A stretch of DNA of 64,000 bases from Myxococcus landrumus (GTDB lineage Bacteria; Myxococcota; Myxococcia; Myxococcales; Myxococcaceae). Below are positions 25,828-37,927 of this stretch, one piece after another. The stretch's first letter is position 1. Each line of letters begins with the position of its first letter. Below the pieces are notes generated by a model. The model worked only from the letters and a program-made list of their open reading frames with translations, did no database searches and was not told where the DNA came from. The stretch spans positions 5,964,001-6,028,000 of the forward strand of contig NZ_CP071091.1 in assembly GCF_017301635.1 (NCBI RefSeq). The letters run 5' to 3'. The position numbers were made by a program, and so were the translations under genes.

Positions 25828-26133
25828 TCAGACGTGCTTGCGAACGGCCTCGGGGATGCGCTCGCGCCCTTCGGCGTCACGCGGGAGGCCATCCAAGGGC
25901 TCGTCGGGCCGGTGGCGCTGCACCTCGCGCACCATGAAGAAGGCCGCCGCCGACAGCACGCCCAGGTCATCCAGCCACCCGAGCACCGGGATGAAGTCCG
26001 GCACCGCGTCCACGGGCGACAGGAAATAGACCACCGCCATCACTCCGGCCAGCTTGCGCCAGAGCGACACGCGAGGGTCTCTCACGTACCGGATGAAGCG
26101 GGTGCCCATGCCACGAAGACCTGCGATGTTCAT
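25828..26133 (-). CDS. YkvA-like DUF1232 membrane protein
   Basis: A 101-residue protein with the DUF1232 core: SLWRKLAGVMAVVYFLSPVDAVPDFIP then LGWLDDLGVL, containing the conserved SP-D-PDFIP loop between two short membrane helices. The biochemical role of this widespread family is unknown. ATG 26133 is preferred because GAGGTG precedes it; GTG 26139 is two codons upstream. It lies alone between the SDR gene and the iron transporter operon. Confidence 0.85.
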   Translation of the reverse strand: MNIAGLRGMGTRFIRYVRDPRVSLWRKLAGVMAVVYFLSPVDAVPDFIPVLGWLDDLGVLSAAAFFMVREVQRHRPDEPLDGLPRDAEGRERIPEAVRKHV

Positions 26134-26222
26134 ACCCACCTCTACGCGTGAGCAGCCCCGGTGATTGCGCCTCGACAGCCACCCCGAGAGTACGCTGGCC
26201 GCACGCTTGGAGGACAGCCGGC

Positions 26223-27278
26223 CTAGTCGGGAGTGTCTTCCAGCACGCCCGCGCGCCCCACCACTTCCAGGCGCGCCCTGTGTCCTGGCCGCAGCGGCAG
26301 CTCGGGGGCTCCGCGCACCACCAGCTCCATGCCTCCGCAGGCCACGGTGAACTCGGCGAAGGCGCCCTGGAACTCGCGCGACAGCACCTCCGCGCGCAGC
26401 GCGCCACCCACGGCCACGGCGTCCGTGTCGGGCACCAGCTTCAGCGCCTCCGGACGCAGCGAGAGGAGCACCTTGCCCTTCGCGTTCCCGGCCACCGGCA
26501 GGTTGCCGAGCATCGTGCGCGCGCCTCCGCCAAAGCCCACGCCCGGCAGGAGGTTCGTCCCGCCCAGGAAGTACGCCACGAAGGCCGTGCGCGGAGAGGA
26601 ATAAACGGACTCGGGCGCGCCCACCTGCTCCACCTTGCCCGACCGCATCACCGCCATGCGGTCCGCGAAGGCCATTGCCTCCGCCTGGTCATGCGTGACG
26701 AGCAGCACCGTGGCGCCGAGCGACTTGAGCACCCGCCGCACCTCGATGCGCGTGGAGGCGCGCAGCGCGCTGTCGAGGCTGGAGAAGGGCTCATCCAGGA
26801 GCAGCACGCGAGGCCCCGGTGCCAGCGCCCGCGCCAGCGCGACGCGCTGCTGCTGTCCCCCCGAGAGGGCATGCGGCATGCGCGCGGCGAAGTCGCCCAG
26901 GCCGAACAACGTCAGCATGGCGCGCGCCTTCTCCTCGGCGTCACGACGCGAGAGGCTCGACAGGCCGAACGTCACGTTGTCGAGCACGGACAGGTGCGGG
27001 AAGAGGGCGTAGTCCTGGAACACCATGCCCACGCTGCGCTGCTCCGGGGCGACGAAGGTGCCCGGCCCCACGAGCACCCGGCCGTCGAGGGTGATGGTGC
27101 CCGTGGCGGGACGCTCGAAGCCCGCAACCAGGCGCAGCGTCGTCGTCTTGCCACAGCCCGAGGGGCCCAGGAGGGCCACGACCTCACCGGGCTCCACGGA
27201 CAACGACAGACCATCCACGGCGGCGGAGCCACCGGCGGCGTAGCGAAGGGACAAAGCGTCAAGCGAGAGAAGGGGCAT
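26223..27278 (-). CDS. fbpC: ferric iron ABC transporter ATP-binding protein
   Basis: A 351-residue ABC ATPase. Walker A is GPSGCGKTT (about 38-46), the Q-loop sits in VFQDYALFPH, the signature is LSGGQQQR, Walker B is VLLLDEPFSSLD and the switch is THD. After the nucleotide-binding domain comes a C-terminal TOBE/MOP-like regulatory domain, as in FbpC. It powers import through the FbpB-like permease upstream. ATG 27278 is chosen for homology-like start of the first strand. A 187-base gap separates it from the permease gene, unusually long for this operon; I see no promoter in it that I would defend. Confidence 0.88.
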   Translation of the reverse strand: MPLLSLDALSLRYAAGGSAAVDGLSLSVEPGEVVALLGPSGCGKTTTLRLVAGFERPATGTITLDGRVLVGPGTFVAPEQRSVGMVFQDYALFPHLSVLDNVTFGLSSLSRRDAEEKARAMLTLFGLGDFAARMPHALSGGQQQRVALARALAPGPRVLLLDEPFSSLDSALRASTRIEVRRVLKSLGATVLLVTHDQAEAMAFADRMAVMRSGKVEQVGAPESVYSSPRTAFVAYFLGGTNLLPGVGFGGGARTMLGNLPVAGNAKGKVLLSLRPEALKLVPDTDAVAVGGALRAEVLSREFQGAFAEFTVACGGMELVVRGAPELPLRPGHRARLEVVGRAGVLEDTPD

Positions 27279-27465
27279 GGCGAAAGCGCCACGCACCCTA
27301 CCGCGTTCCGCCGCTACTTCCAGGGCGGCCGAGCGGCCATCCGCTTCGCGACGTCCCCCACCGGGTCCTCATCGACGCTGGAGACGATACCCGCCGTGGT
27401 GACTCAGTCGAGGCACCGCGAGCACGCGCGAGCGGCTTCGACACTCGCGGCTTTCGGCCCCCGCA

Positions 27466-29031
27466 TCACCCCCGAGGCGCGTCCCCCTCCTGCGACACGA
27501 GCAGGCCCACGCCCAACGTGGAGACCGCCATCAACACGAGCGCGGGCAGCGCGGCCTCGGCGAAGCGGCCCTCGGCGGTGGCGCTCCAGACACGGGTCGC
27601 CAGGGTCTCGAAGCCGATGGGCGCGAGCAACAGCGTGGCCGGCAATTCCTTCATCGCCGTGAGGAACACCAGCGCCGCTCCCGCCAGCAGGCCGGGACGC
27701 AGGAGCGGCATCGTCACCCGGCGGAACACCGAGGCGGGGGGCTGTCCGAGTGACGCCGCGGCCTCGCCCAGGTGCGGGTTGAGCTGGAGCAGCGACGAGC
27801 GCACCGTCCCCACCGCCTGCGGCAGGAAGCGCACCACGTAGGCCAGCACCAACATGACCAGCGTGCCGTAGAAGAAGGGCACCACCTGCACGCCCAGGAA
27901 CACCAGCGACAACGCCAGGACGATGGGCGGCAGGGCATAGCCCGCGTAGGACGCTCGCTCCATCGCCAGGGTGAGGCGACTCGGGTAGCGCACCGCGAGG
28001 AAGGCCAGCGGCAGCGCACCCACCACCGACATCACCGCGCCCAACACCGACGCAAGCACCGACCCCACCGCCGGCTCCAGCAGCGAGCCCCCCTCCTCCG
28101 CCAACCCGCGCGCGCCCCAGTAGAGGAGCACTCCCACCGGAAGCACCACGCCCGCCATCACCACCGCGCCACAGAACAGGAGCGCGGGCACGCGCCAGCG
28201 GCCCAGCACCACGGGCGCGACGGCACGGGCCGCGCCCTTCGAGCTGCGGTGATAGCCCGCACGTCCGCGCAGCCACACCTCGAACACCAACACCACGACC
28301 GTCACCGCCACCAGCGCCAGGCCCAGGAGCGCGGCATAGGCGCGGTCATACGCCCCTTCGTACTGGACGTAGATGGCGCGGGAGAACGCGTCGTACTGGA
28401 GCAGCGCCACCGCGCCGAAGTCCGACAACACATACAAGCCCACGAGCAGCGCACCCGAGACGAACGCCGGACGCAGGAGCGGCGCCGTCACCTTCCAGAA
28501 GGCTCGCGCCGGACTCAGGCCCAGGCTGCGCGCGCCCTCCAGCCACGCGGGGTCCTGCGAGAGCAACCCGGCTCGCAGCGCGAGGAAGAAGTACGGATAC
28601 GTGGACACCGTCAGCGCCAGCAACGCGCCGGGAAAGCCATACACCGGGGGCACCGGCAGCCCCCAGCGCGTCAGCACTTCCTCGAGGACGCCTCCCGTGC
28701 CGAAGGCCGCCAGCAACACGTAACCACTGACGAAGGTGGGCACCGCGAGCGGCACGCACAACAACACCGTCCACACGCGCCGCCCCGGCAGGTCGCTGCG
28801 CGTGGTGAGCCACGCCAACGGCAACGACATCGCGGCGGCGAGCACCGTCACCGCCGCCGCGAGCCCCAGCGTGCGCCACAAGAGTCCCCACGTGCGGTCA
28901 CGCAGCAGCAGGCCCCAGGTGCTCGCGTCGGCCTCCGCCGCGCGAACCACCAGGTACACCGCCGGCAGCACCGCGAGCGCGGCCACCACCGCCCCAGACA
29001 CCCACAACCCCACGGGAGGACGTCGCGTCAC
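27466..29031 (-). CDS. fbpB: ferric iron ABC transporter permease (fused two-domain)
   Basis: A 521-residue permease with about twelve membrane helices in two homologous halves, as in FbpB. Each half has an EAA-type ATPase-contact loop: EGARSLGLSPARAFWKVTAP in the first and EAAASLGQPPASVFRRVTMP in the second. It forms the channel for iron received from the FbpA-like binding protein, whose gene ends 7 bases upstream. The start at 29031 is adjacent to that stop, so the two are coupled. Other substrates carried by this family (for example thiamine or phosphonate) are less likely given the binding protein. Confidence 0.9.
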   Translation of the reverse strand: MTRRPPVGLWVSGAVVAALAVLPAVYLVVRAAEADASTWGLLLRDRTWGLLWRTLGLAAAVTVLAAAMSLPLAWLTTRSDLPGRRVWTVLLCVPLAVPTFVSGYVLLAAFGTGGVLEEVLTRWGLPVPPVYGFPGALLALTVSTYPYFFLALRAGLLSQDPAWLEGARSLGLSPARAFWKVTAPLLRPAFVSGALLVGLYVLSDFGAVALLQYDAFSRAIYVQYEGAYDRAYAALLGLALVAVTVVVLVFEVWLRGRAGYHRSSKGAARAVAPVVLGRWRVPALLFCGAVVMAGVVLPVGVLLYWGARGLAEEGGSLLEPAVGSVLASVLGAVMSVVGALPLAFLAVRYPSRLTLAMERASYAGYALPPIVLALSLVFLGVQVVPFFYGTLVMLVLAYVVRFLPQAVGTVRSSLLQLNPHLGEAAASLGQPPASVFRRVTMPLLRPGLLAGAALVFLTAMKELPATLLLAPIGFETLATRVWSATAEGRFAEAALPALVLMAVSTLGVGLLVSQEGDAPRG

Positions 29032-29038
29032 TTCAACC

Positions 29039-30022
29039 TCAGAGGACGCCCGTGTCCTGGAGCAGCTTCACCGTGCCGCGCAGGTCGTCGAGCTTCGACA
29101 GGTCCATGTCCGGCGAGCCCACCTTCGACAGCGCGGGCAGCGACGCGGAGGTCTTCACGCCCGCCACCAGCGGGTACTCGTACGTCTCCTGCGAGAAGTA
29201 CTCCTGCGCCTGCGGCTCCAGCAGGAACGCGGCGAACTTGCGCGCCGCCTCCGCCTTCTTCGCGCCCTGAAGGATGGCGACACCCGCCACATTCACCAGC
29301 GCGCCCGGGTCCCCGGCCGCGACGAAGTAGTTGTCGACGGGCAGCGCCGCGTTGCTCTTCTTCGCGGCGTACAGGTAGTAGTGGTTGACGAAGCCCGCGT
29401 CGATTTCGCCGCGGCCCAGCGCCTCGATGATGGCCGCGTTGTTCTTGTAGACGCGCACGCCGTTGGCCTGGATGCCCTTGAGCCAGTTCGACGCGGCCTC
29501 TTCGCCCTTGAGCAGGCGCAGCGCGGTGACGAACGCCTGGAACGACGCGTTGGTGGGCGCCCAGCCCAGCCGGCCCTTCCACTTCGCATCCGTGAACTCG
29601 AGGATGCTCTTGGGCAGGTCCGCGGCCTTCACCTTCTTCGTGTTGTACGCCACCACGCGCGCGCGTCCGCTGGTGCCCACCCACAGGCCCGTCGGCGAGC
29701 GGAAGCGCGCGTCCACCTTGTCCAGCGTCTCCTTCGGCAGCGCCTGGAGGCGGCCCGCGTTCGACAGGGCGCCCAGCGCTCCCGCGTCCTGCGCGAAGAA
29801 GACATCCGCGGGCGTCTTGTCGCCCTCTTCCAGCAACGTGGCGGCCAGCTGCGGCGTCTCGCCGTAGCGCACCTTCACCTCGATGCCGGTCTTCGCGGTG
29901 AACTTCTTGAGCAGCGGGCCCACCAGCTTCTCGTTGCGGCCGGAGTAGACGGTGAGCGTCTCCGCCGCCATCGCCGTGGTGGACAGGGTCAACAACAGGG
30001 TCAGTAGGAGTTGGCGAATCAT
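29039..30022 (-). CDS. fbpA: periplasmic ferric iron-binding protein
   Basis: A 327-residue solute-binding protein with a cleavable signal peptide ending AMA. The mature N-terminus ETLTVYSGRNEKLVGPLL is the FbpA pattern, and the paired tyrosines in NHYYLY are the iron ligands. It binds Fe3+ in the periplasm and delivers it to the FbpB-like permease. ATG 30022 follows AGGGTG and is preferred over GTG 30031. The upstream 140 bases hold no convincing Fur box by eye, so iron control cannot be shown from sequence. Confidence 0.92.
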   Translation of the reverse strand: MIRQLLLTLLLTLSTTAMAAETLTVYSGRNEKLVGPLLKKFTAKTGIEVKVRYGETPQLAATLLEEGDKTPADVFFAQDAGALGALSNAGRLQALPKETLDKVDARFRSPTGLWVGTSGRARVVAYNTKKVKAADLPKSILEFTDAKWKGRLGWAPTNASFQAFVTALRLLKGEEAASNWLKGIQANGVRVYKNNAAIIEALGRGEIDAGFVNHYYLYAAKKSNAALPVDNYFVAAGDPGALVNVAGVAILQGAKKAEAARKFAAFLLEPQAQEYFSQETYEYPLVAGVKTSASLPALSKVGSPDMDLSKLDDLRGTVKLLQDTGVL

Positions 30023-30162
30023 GGCGGGCACCCTAACGGACAGGCCCGTGGGGTTCCACCCGTAGACATTTCTCGTGAGCCCATCGGCCCCGGCGGGCAG
30101 CCCCGAGGAGGTCGGGTTAACCTGTCGCCCGGTGCTTCCTCGACGTCCTGGAGGTCCTGCTC

Positions 30163-30798
30163 ATGCCCAGACTCCTCACCGCCGTCCGCGTCGCCGCCCT
30201 GCTCATCACCTCCTCCGCGTTCGCTCAAGGCACGACTCCGCCCGCGCCGACCGCCAAGAGTGCTCCCACCCCACCCGCGCCGCCCTCGCCCATGAAGCTC
30301 GCGTCCGAGAGGACCCAGGCCGCGCTCAAGCTGGCGCCCCCTGGGCGCCCCACGGACGTGAAGTCCGTCGAGGACGTGGTGACGGCGCTCTACGACGTCA
30401 TCAGCGGCCCCGCGGGAAAGGCTCGCGACTGGCAGCGCTTCCGCTCGCTCTTCTATCCCGGCGCGCAGATGGCCTCCGTCCAGCGCCCCAGGCCCGATGG
30501 CCGTCCAGGCGTCGCGCCCGTCACGCCGGAGGACTACGTGACGTGGGGCGAGGGGTACTTCAAGGAGCACGGCTTCTTCGAGCGCGAGACACACCGGCAG
30601 GTCTCCGGCTACGGCGACCTGGTCAACGTGCTGAGCGCGTACGAGATTCGCACCTCGCCCGAGGCCGCCCCGCTCCTGCGAGGCGTCAACAACATCCAGC
30701 TCGTCTTCGACGGCCAGCGCTGGTGGGTGCTGCACATCTCGTGGACGGATGAGAAGGCCGCGGGCGCACCGGTCCCCACGGCGTTCACCCGGAAGTAG
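30163..30798 (+). CDS. secreted protein with an NTF2/SnoaL-like region, unknown function
   Basis: A 211-residue protein with a signal peptide ending SAFAQ and a Pro/Ala/Thr-rich linker. The rest, from VEDVVTALYDVISG to QLVFDGQRWWVLHISW, has the size and pattern of an NTF2-like alpha-plus-beta cone. Such folds may be enzymatic or ligand-binding; no catalytic residues are evident. It is divergent from fbpA and its stop is 8 bases before the PfkB kinase start, so the two could share a transcript, although their functions have no obvious link. Confidence 0.75.
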   Translation: MPRLLTAVRVAALLITSSAFAQGTTPPAPTAKSAPTPPAPPSPMKLASERTQAALKLAPPGRPTDVKSVEDVVTALYDVISGPAGKARDWQRFRSLFYPGAQMASVQRPRPDGRPGVAPVTPEDYVTWGEGYFKEHGFFERETHRQVSGYGDLVNVLSAYEIRTSPEAAPLLRGVNNIQLVFDGQRWWVLHISWTDEKAAGAPVPTAFTRK

Positions 30799-30805
30799 GT
30801 CCGTC

Positions 30806-31642
30806 GTGCCAGCCCGGTCCTCGTGCGATGCGCTGGTGGTGGGCAACTACTGCCATGACGAGCTGTCCCGCGCGTCGGGCGGTGTGGTGCACACGCTCGG
30901 GGGCTCGGCGGCGTATGTCTCCTCCGTGTTCGATGCCACGGGGGTGGACCACGCCGTGGTGTCCGTCGCGGGCGAGGACTTCGCCTACGCGGACCGCGTC
31001 CGGTATCCCCCGCTCATCATCCCGGGGACACGCACCACGCGGTTCATCGCGGAGTTCACGTCCCTGGAGCGCGTGCTGCGCGTGGGGGCTCGTGCCGCGG
31101 CCATCCGCCCCGAGGACATCATCTTCGATGCCCGCGTGGCGCTCGCGTGCGGGGTGATGGCGGAGGTGCTGCCGGAGACGCTCATCCGGATGTCGCAGCA
31201 CGCGGGGCAGGTGCTGGCGGATGCGCAGTGCCTGCTGCGGACGGTGGATGCACAGGGTCTCGTGAGGAACCAGTTGCTGGAGGACACCCCCTTCGCTCCG
31301 CTCCTGCGTCACCTGTCCGTGCTCAAGGCGAGCGAGGACGAAGCCAGGTCCCTCGACGTGGCCGCCGTCCGCGCGAAGACGTGTCTGGTCATCACGCGAG
31401 GCCGCGAGGGCTGCACCGTGCTCACCGCGAGGGAGACGCTTCAAGTGCCCGCATGGCCCATGGAGGAAGTGGACCCCACGGGCGCGGGAGACTGCTTCCT
31501 CGCGGGCTTCACGCTGGGCCTGCTGCGCGCATGGCCGCTGGGGCGCTGCGCGGAGCTGGCGAACTGGTTCGGTGCGCAGGCGGTGACACAGGTCGGTGTG
31601 CCGATGCTCGACTTGTCGAAGCTCCCCGCCACGCTGCGGTGA
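30806..31642 (+). CDS. PfkB-family carbohydrate kinase
   Basis: A 278-residue ribokinase-fold protein. The N-terminal GG motif appears in TLGGSAAYVSSVF and the C-terminal signature with the catalytic Asp is DPTGAGDCFLAGF. The specific sugar or nucleoside is unknown; the short length and ALVVGNYCHDEL start resemble plant inositol 3-kinase-like members. GTG 30806 is chosen because it removes a non-coding-looking extension that overlaps the previous gene; it gives a normal first strand. It lies 8 bases after the secreted NTF2-like gene. Confidence 0.85.
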   Translation: MPARSSCDALVVGNYCHDELSRASGGVVHTLGGSAAYVSSVFDATGVDHAVVSVAGEDFAYADRVRYPPLIIPGTRTTRFIAEFTSLERVLRVGARAAAIRPEDIIFDARVALACGVMAEVLPETLIRMSQHAGQVLADAQCLLRTVDAQGLVRNQLLEDTPFAPLLRHLSVLKASEDEARSLDVAAVRAKTCLVITRGREGCTVLTARETLQVPAWPMEEVDPTGAGDCFLAGFTLGLLRAWPLGRCAELANWFGAQAVTQVGVPMLDLSKLPATLR

Positions 31643-31680
31643 CGGGGCGCACCGTCTTCTCGCATCGGGCGGCGTGGGGG

Positions 31681-32340
31681 CTAGAAGCTGCCCCCGAGCC
31701 CCAGCGTCATTCCTCCCTGGCCCACCGCGACCAACGGCTGCACGTGAACCTCCGTCGGGTCGGGCGGCCTGCTGTGGATGGAGTGGGACACCTCATATCC
31801 CACGAGGGACCCCAGGATGGAGCCCGCCAGGGCGGCCGTGTAGACGATGAGGAAGTCGCCCTTCTTCACGAAGAGCAGCGAGGTCACGGTGCCAGTCCCC
31901 GCGCCGACCCCTGCGCCGAGGAGTGTTCCGCCCCATGTCCCCTTGCCGCCCAGGAGACGCGCCCCCCACATGACGCCGATGGGCGCGCCCACCGCGGCGC
32001 CCACGAGAGCCCCCGCCGCGGCCTCATCGAGGCATGCGCCGATTCCCGAGTGGTTCTGACACGACCCGTTGCCCACGAAGTAACCCGGGAGCGCCAGGGA
32101 CAAGGAGGTCGCGGACATGGCGCCGAGCTCCACCAGGATGCGGGCACTCGTGTGAAGCGCCTCGAGCGCCGCTGACCTGGACTCCGGTGCCGGCTCCTCG
32201 GGCGAGGTATTCCGCGACGGGCTCGGAAGGATTTCCTCCGAGGGGACCTCACTGGCCGCGAGCACTCGGCCCGGGGCAAGAGACGACAGGGAGAACAGCA
32301 GGGACAACATCCACGGGAAGCGAGCCGCGACGACGTTCAT
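31681..32340 (-). CDS. glycine-zipper membrane protein, unknown function
   Basis: A 219-residue protein with a signal peptide (ending VLAAS), a Pro/Ser/Glu-rich linker and a glycine-zipper region from about 95 to 190 (GALVGAAVGAPIGVMWG, then GAGVGAGTGTVTSLLF) that probably forms membrane helices. The C-terminal part reads HVQPLVAVGQGGMTLGLGGSF, an outer-membrane-like last strand. I do not recognise the family. The ATG at 32340 is the last one before the hydrophobic signal; upstream reading is Cys/Arg-rich and not convincing. It converges with the PfkB gene, 38 bases apart. Confidence 0.7.
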   Translation of the reverse strand: MNVVAARFPWMLSLLFSLSSLAPGRVLAASEVPSEEILPSPSRNTSPEEPAPESRSAALEALHTSARILVELGAMSATSLSLALPGYFVGNGSCQNHSGIGACLDEAAAGALVGAAVGAPIGVMWGARLLGGKGTWGGTLLGAGVGAGTGTVTSLLFVKKGDFLIVYTAALAGSILGSLVGYEVSHSIHSRPPDPTEVHVQPLVAVGQGGMTLGLGGSF

Positions 32341-32572
32341 GCGCGCACGCCACTGCAAGCACAGGACCCGTCCTCGGGTGCGAGGAGTTTCCAGCGGATG
32401 CGCCGCGCAAGCACACGAGGAGTGCCCACGCATGTGCACCTCCCTGCACAAACCCTCTCGAGGTGCGAAGCCAATTGTGCGGCGACAAACCAAGAGAGCC
32501 CTGCATCCGCCATCGACCGGGGAATCGCGGTGCATCCCCCACACCCCGAGTCGAGCACCTCGGACATGAAGA

Positions 32573-32604
32573 AGCCCCTCCGCCCGGAACAGGGAAGAGG
32601 GGCT
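32573..32604 (-). terminator. terminator-like hairpin after gyrA
   Basis: AGCCCCTC and GAGGGGCT form an 8-bp stem around a 16-base loop, 26 bases past the gyrA stop. On the minus strand it is followed by TCTTC. The rest of the 289-base gap up to the next gene (32341-32629) shows no gene and no other clear element. Confidence 0.6.
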
Positions 32605-32629
32605 GGAACTTCATCCACTCAGGACGACG

Positions 32630-35422
<2,793 letters not shown>

Positions 35423-35480
35423 GAGCTCTGAAGGTGTCGTGGAGGAGCCCCGCGAAGGGCCGCCATCCAGTGAGGGAGCG

Positions 35481-35509
35481 TTCGTAACCCCCGGATTTCC
35501 CTACGTCAA
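35481..35509 (-). promoter_or_regulatory. sigma-70-type promoter of gyrA
   Basis: TTGACG (35509-35504, minus strand) and TACGAA (35486-35481) with a 17-base spacer, giving a leader of about 50 bases. The -35 matches consensus in five of six positions; the -10 is weaker. Confidence 0.6.
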
Positions 35510-35550
35510 CAAGGGAAACACCCGGGAGAAGGCCCCAAGGTCGAAGTGAC

Positions 35551-35587
35551 TCAAAAACAATTCGCTGGGGCGCGAAGAAGCGCCCCA
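35551..35587 (-). terminator. rho-independent terminator of the TPR gene, upstream of gyrA
   Basis: TGGGGCGC pairs with GCGCCCCA (35566-35587, loop of 6). On the minus strand it is followed after a few bases by TTGTTTTTGA, a T-rich tract. It should stop transcripts from the 35672-36391 gene before they enter gyrA. Confidence 0.75.
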
Positions 35588-35671
35588 TACTGAACGCTCG
35601 AACACCCTGTTTTCAGCCCGTTTCCGGGCCAGAAAAATCGGGCCCCGGGGTGCTCAGCCGGAGGGTTGATT

Positions 35672-36391
35672 TCAGGTGGGGCGCAGGGGGGCGGCCAGGC
35701 GCTCGGCCTCGGCTCCGACGGGGCCGTTGGCGTCCTTGGCCCGGGCCTTCTCGAAGGCGGCGAGCGCGCCCTCGCGGTCGCCCTTGAGCTTGAGGGCCAC
35801 GCCCACGTTGAGGTGCGCGGAGGCCAGGTCGCGGTCCATGGAGACGGCCTCGCGGAACAGCTCCAGGGCCTGGTCCACGTCGCCCGACAGCAGGGCCTCC
35901 TTGCCGGCCTGGACGCGCTTCTCCGCGTCGTTCACCAATTCCACCTGGAAGACACTTCCCCCCACCACGTTGGCGATGAGCACGCGCAGGATGCCGCCCC
36001 AGTAGAACGTGAGGCCCTCCGCCGCCACCACCGCCGCGAGCGGAAGGTCGGGCAGCAGTTGCTTGCCCCGGAACTTGAAGCGCACGCGGGTGTAGCGGCC
36101 CTTGTTGGCCCAGTGCACCACCTCGCCCTGGAGCTTGCGCAGCCCTTCCTCCATGCGCTTGGGGTCGATTTCGAACGGGAGCACCCGGCCCATCCCCTCC
36201 TCTCCCGCGGGCAGCGCCTTGGGCGCCGTGTCCATGGGCTCGTCCTCGAAGACAGGCTCGGCCTCCAGGACGGGAAGCGGCGGCTCGGCGCGGGTGGGCT
36301 TCGCCTGGCTCTTCCTGGGGGCGGCGGAGCGGGCGGCGGACTTCTTCACCTTCACCTTCGCGGCGGGCTTTCGGGCGGTGCTCTTGGCCAT
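35672..36391 (-). CDS. Lys/Ala-rich N-terminus protein with TPR-like C-terminus
   Basis: A 239-residue protein in three parts: a basic, histone-tail-like leader of about 35 residues (KSTARKPAAKVKVKKSAARS), a middle domain of about 110 residues (TRVRFKFRGKQLLPDLPLAAVVA), and one to two tetratricopeptide repeats (GDVDQALELFREAVSMDRDLASAH). The basic leader suggests nucleic-acid binding, the repeats protein binding; no enzyme motif is seen. ATG 36391 is preferred because AAGGTG sits 6 bases before it, while ATG 36397 would overlap that site. It diverges from the M24 peptidase gene. Confidence 0.78.
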   Translation of the reverse strand: MAKSTARKPAAKVKVKKSAARSAAPRKSQAKPTRAEPPLPVLEAEPVFEDEPMDTAPKALPAGEEGMGRVLPFEIDPKRMEEGLRKLQGEVVHWANKGRYTRVRFKFRGKQLLPDLPLAAVVAAEGLTFYWGGILRVLIANVVGGSVFQVELVNDAEKRVQAGKEALLSGDVDQALELFREAVSMDRDLASAHLNVGVALKLKGDREGALAAFEKARAKDANGPVGAEAERLAAPLRPT

Positions 36392-36559
36392 GGTCATCAC
36401 CTTAAACGAGCCACGGCGCCGACGCTTGCGTCCACCGGCTTGTCCGGACTGGCCAGGTGCTTCTTCACGAGGGCTCGACAGGACTTCACATGGCGGCGGT
36501 CCTCGGCGGCCAGGGGCTCGGGGATGATGGGGCTTCCCCCTCGAAAGGACCTCCGACGC

Positions 36560-37927
36560 ATGAGACGCGCCCGGCCCGCCCTCCTCTCCGCCCTGCTCCT
36601 CGCCGCCCCCCTGGCGAGCGCGGCGGGAGCAGACCCCGTCGTCACTGGCGACCCCTGGCCCCGCATCCGCAAGGAGCGCATCCAGAAGCTGCTGCCCCAG
36701 GCCATGGCTCGCGCCCACGTGGATGCCTGGGTGGTGTTCTGCCGGGAGAACGACAATGACCCGCTGGCGCAGCACGTCGGCGGAGAGAACGCGGGCGGCA
36801 CCGCGGCCTTCCTGTTCCTGCGGCAGAAGGACGGCACGGTGCGCTCACTCGCGCTGTCTCCGGTGAGCGAGGCCACCGCGCTGCGCGAAGTCGCGCCCAT
36901 GGATGAAGTCGTCGCGCTGGAGCGAGGGCAGGACCTGTACGCGCAGGTGGCGTCGAGGCTCGCCGCCGCGAAGCCCGCGCGCATCGCCATCAACGCATCG
37001 GAAGCCGTGACGGTGGCGGATGGGCTGTCCTCCTCGCAGCGCGCGGCGCTGGAGAAGGCGCTGTCACCGTCGCTGCGAAAGAAGCTGGTGTCCTCCGAGG
37101 ACGTCGTCTCCGAGTGGCTGTCCGTGAAGCTGCCCGAGGAGGTGGACATCCTCCGCGAGGCCGCCGCCATCACCGCGCGGTTGGAGGTCGAGGCGTATGC
37201 CACGGTGGTGCCGGGCAAGACGCGAGACTCGGACGTGGCGCGCTTCCTCAAGAAGCGCATGGCGGAGCTGGGCGTGGGGGATGCGTGGGCACCGGACCAG
37301 AACCCCGCCGTCAACAGCGGCCCCTTGCGTGGACACACGCACGCCACCGAGCGCGTGATTCAGCCCGGTGACTTCATCCAGACGGACTTCGGCATCCGCG
37401 TGGGCGGCATGTGGGTCACCGACATCCAGCGCTTCGCCTACGTACTTGCCCCAGGGCAGACGCAGCCGCCCGCGGACGCGCTGGCCAAGTGGGAGAAGGG
37501 CAAGAAGGGCAACCGCATCGCCCTGGCGGCGCTCAAGCCCGGTGTCAGCGGCTGGGACGTGGACAAGGCCCAGCGCGACTGGATGCGCGAGGCCGGCTCC
37601 GAGCCCATGTCCATGTTCGGCACCGGCCACCCCGTGGGCTACTGGGCCCACGACGTGGGGCCCGCGCTCTCCGGGGGCATGAAGGAGAAGCCCGCGAAGG
37701 GACAGTCCGCGCGCATCGTTCGGCCCGGACAGGTGTTCGCGTTCGATGGCTTCTTCGCGTGGAAGGACGGCGGGCCGGATGCGCTGCGCGTCATCTCCGT
37801 GGAGGAGATGGCCGTCGTCACCGAGACCGGCGCGGAGTACCTGATTCCTCCTCAGGAAGACCTCGTATTGATTCCGTCACCGGACACCCAGGGGCCCGCA
37901 CGACCCGTGGTCCCCGCGCCGCGCTGA
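36560..37927 (+). CDS. secreted M24 metallopeptidase (Xaa-Pro aminopeptidase-like)
   Basis: A 455-residue secreted protein: signal peptide ending SAAGA, a creatinase-like N-terminal domain, and an M24 pita-bread domain. Metal ligands visible are the two Asp in QTDFGIRVGGMWVTDIQR, the His in GTGHPVGY and the final Glu in VEEMAVVTE. The first Glu ligand, normally in an EPG-like motif, seems replaced by Asp in FAFDGFFAW, an oddity that may alter metal choice or activity. An aminopeptidase acting on peptide debris in the periplasm or outside is likely. ATG 36560 follows AAGGA. The frame is open further upstream but overlaps the divergent TPR gene. Confidence 0.85.
   Translation: MRRARPALLSALLLAAPLASAAGADPVVTGDPWPRIRKERIQKLLPQAMARAHVDAWVVFCRENDNDPLAQHVGGENAGGTAAFLFLRQKDGTVRSLALSPVSEATALREVAPMDEVVALERGQDLYAQVASRLAAAKPARIAINASEAVTVADGLSSSQRAALEKALSPSLRKKLVSSEDVVSEWLSVKLPEEVDILREAAAITARLEVEAYATVVPGKTRDSDVARFLKKRMAELGVGDAWAPDQNPAVNSGPLRGHTHATERVIQPGDFIQTDFGIRVGGMWVTDIQRFAYVLAPGQTQPPADALAKWEKGKKGNRIALAALKPGVSGWDVDKAQRDWMREAGSEPMSMFGTGHPVGYWAHDVGPALSGGMKEKPAKGQSARIVRPGQVFAFDGFFAWKDGGPDALRVISVEEMAVVTETGAEYLIPPQEDLVLIPSPDTQGPARPVVPAPR

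Noticed and set aside
27772-29388. 538-codon plus-strand frame opposite fbpB and fbpA
   Set aside because: His/Arg/Gln-rich nonsense translation; the transporter genes on the minus strand are certain.
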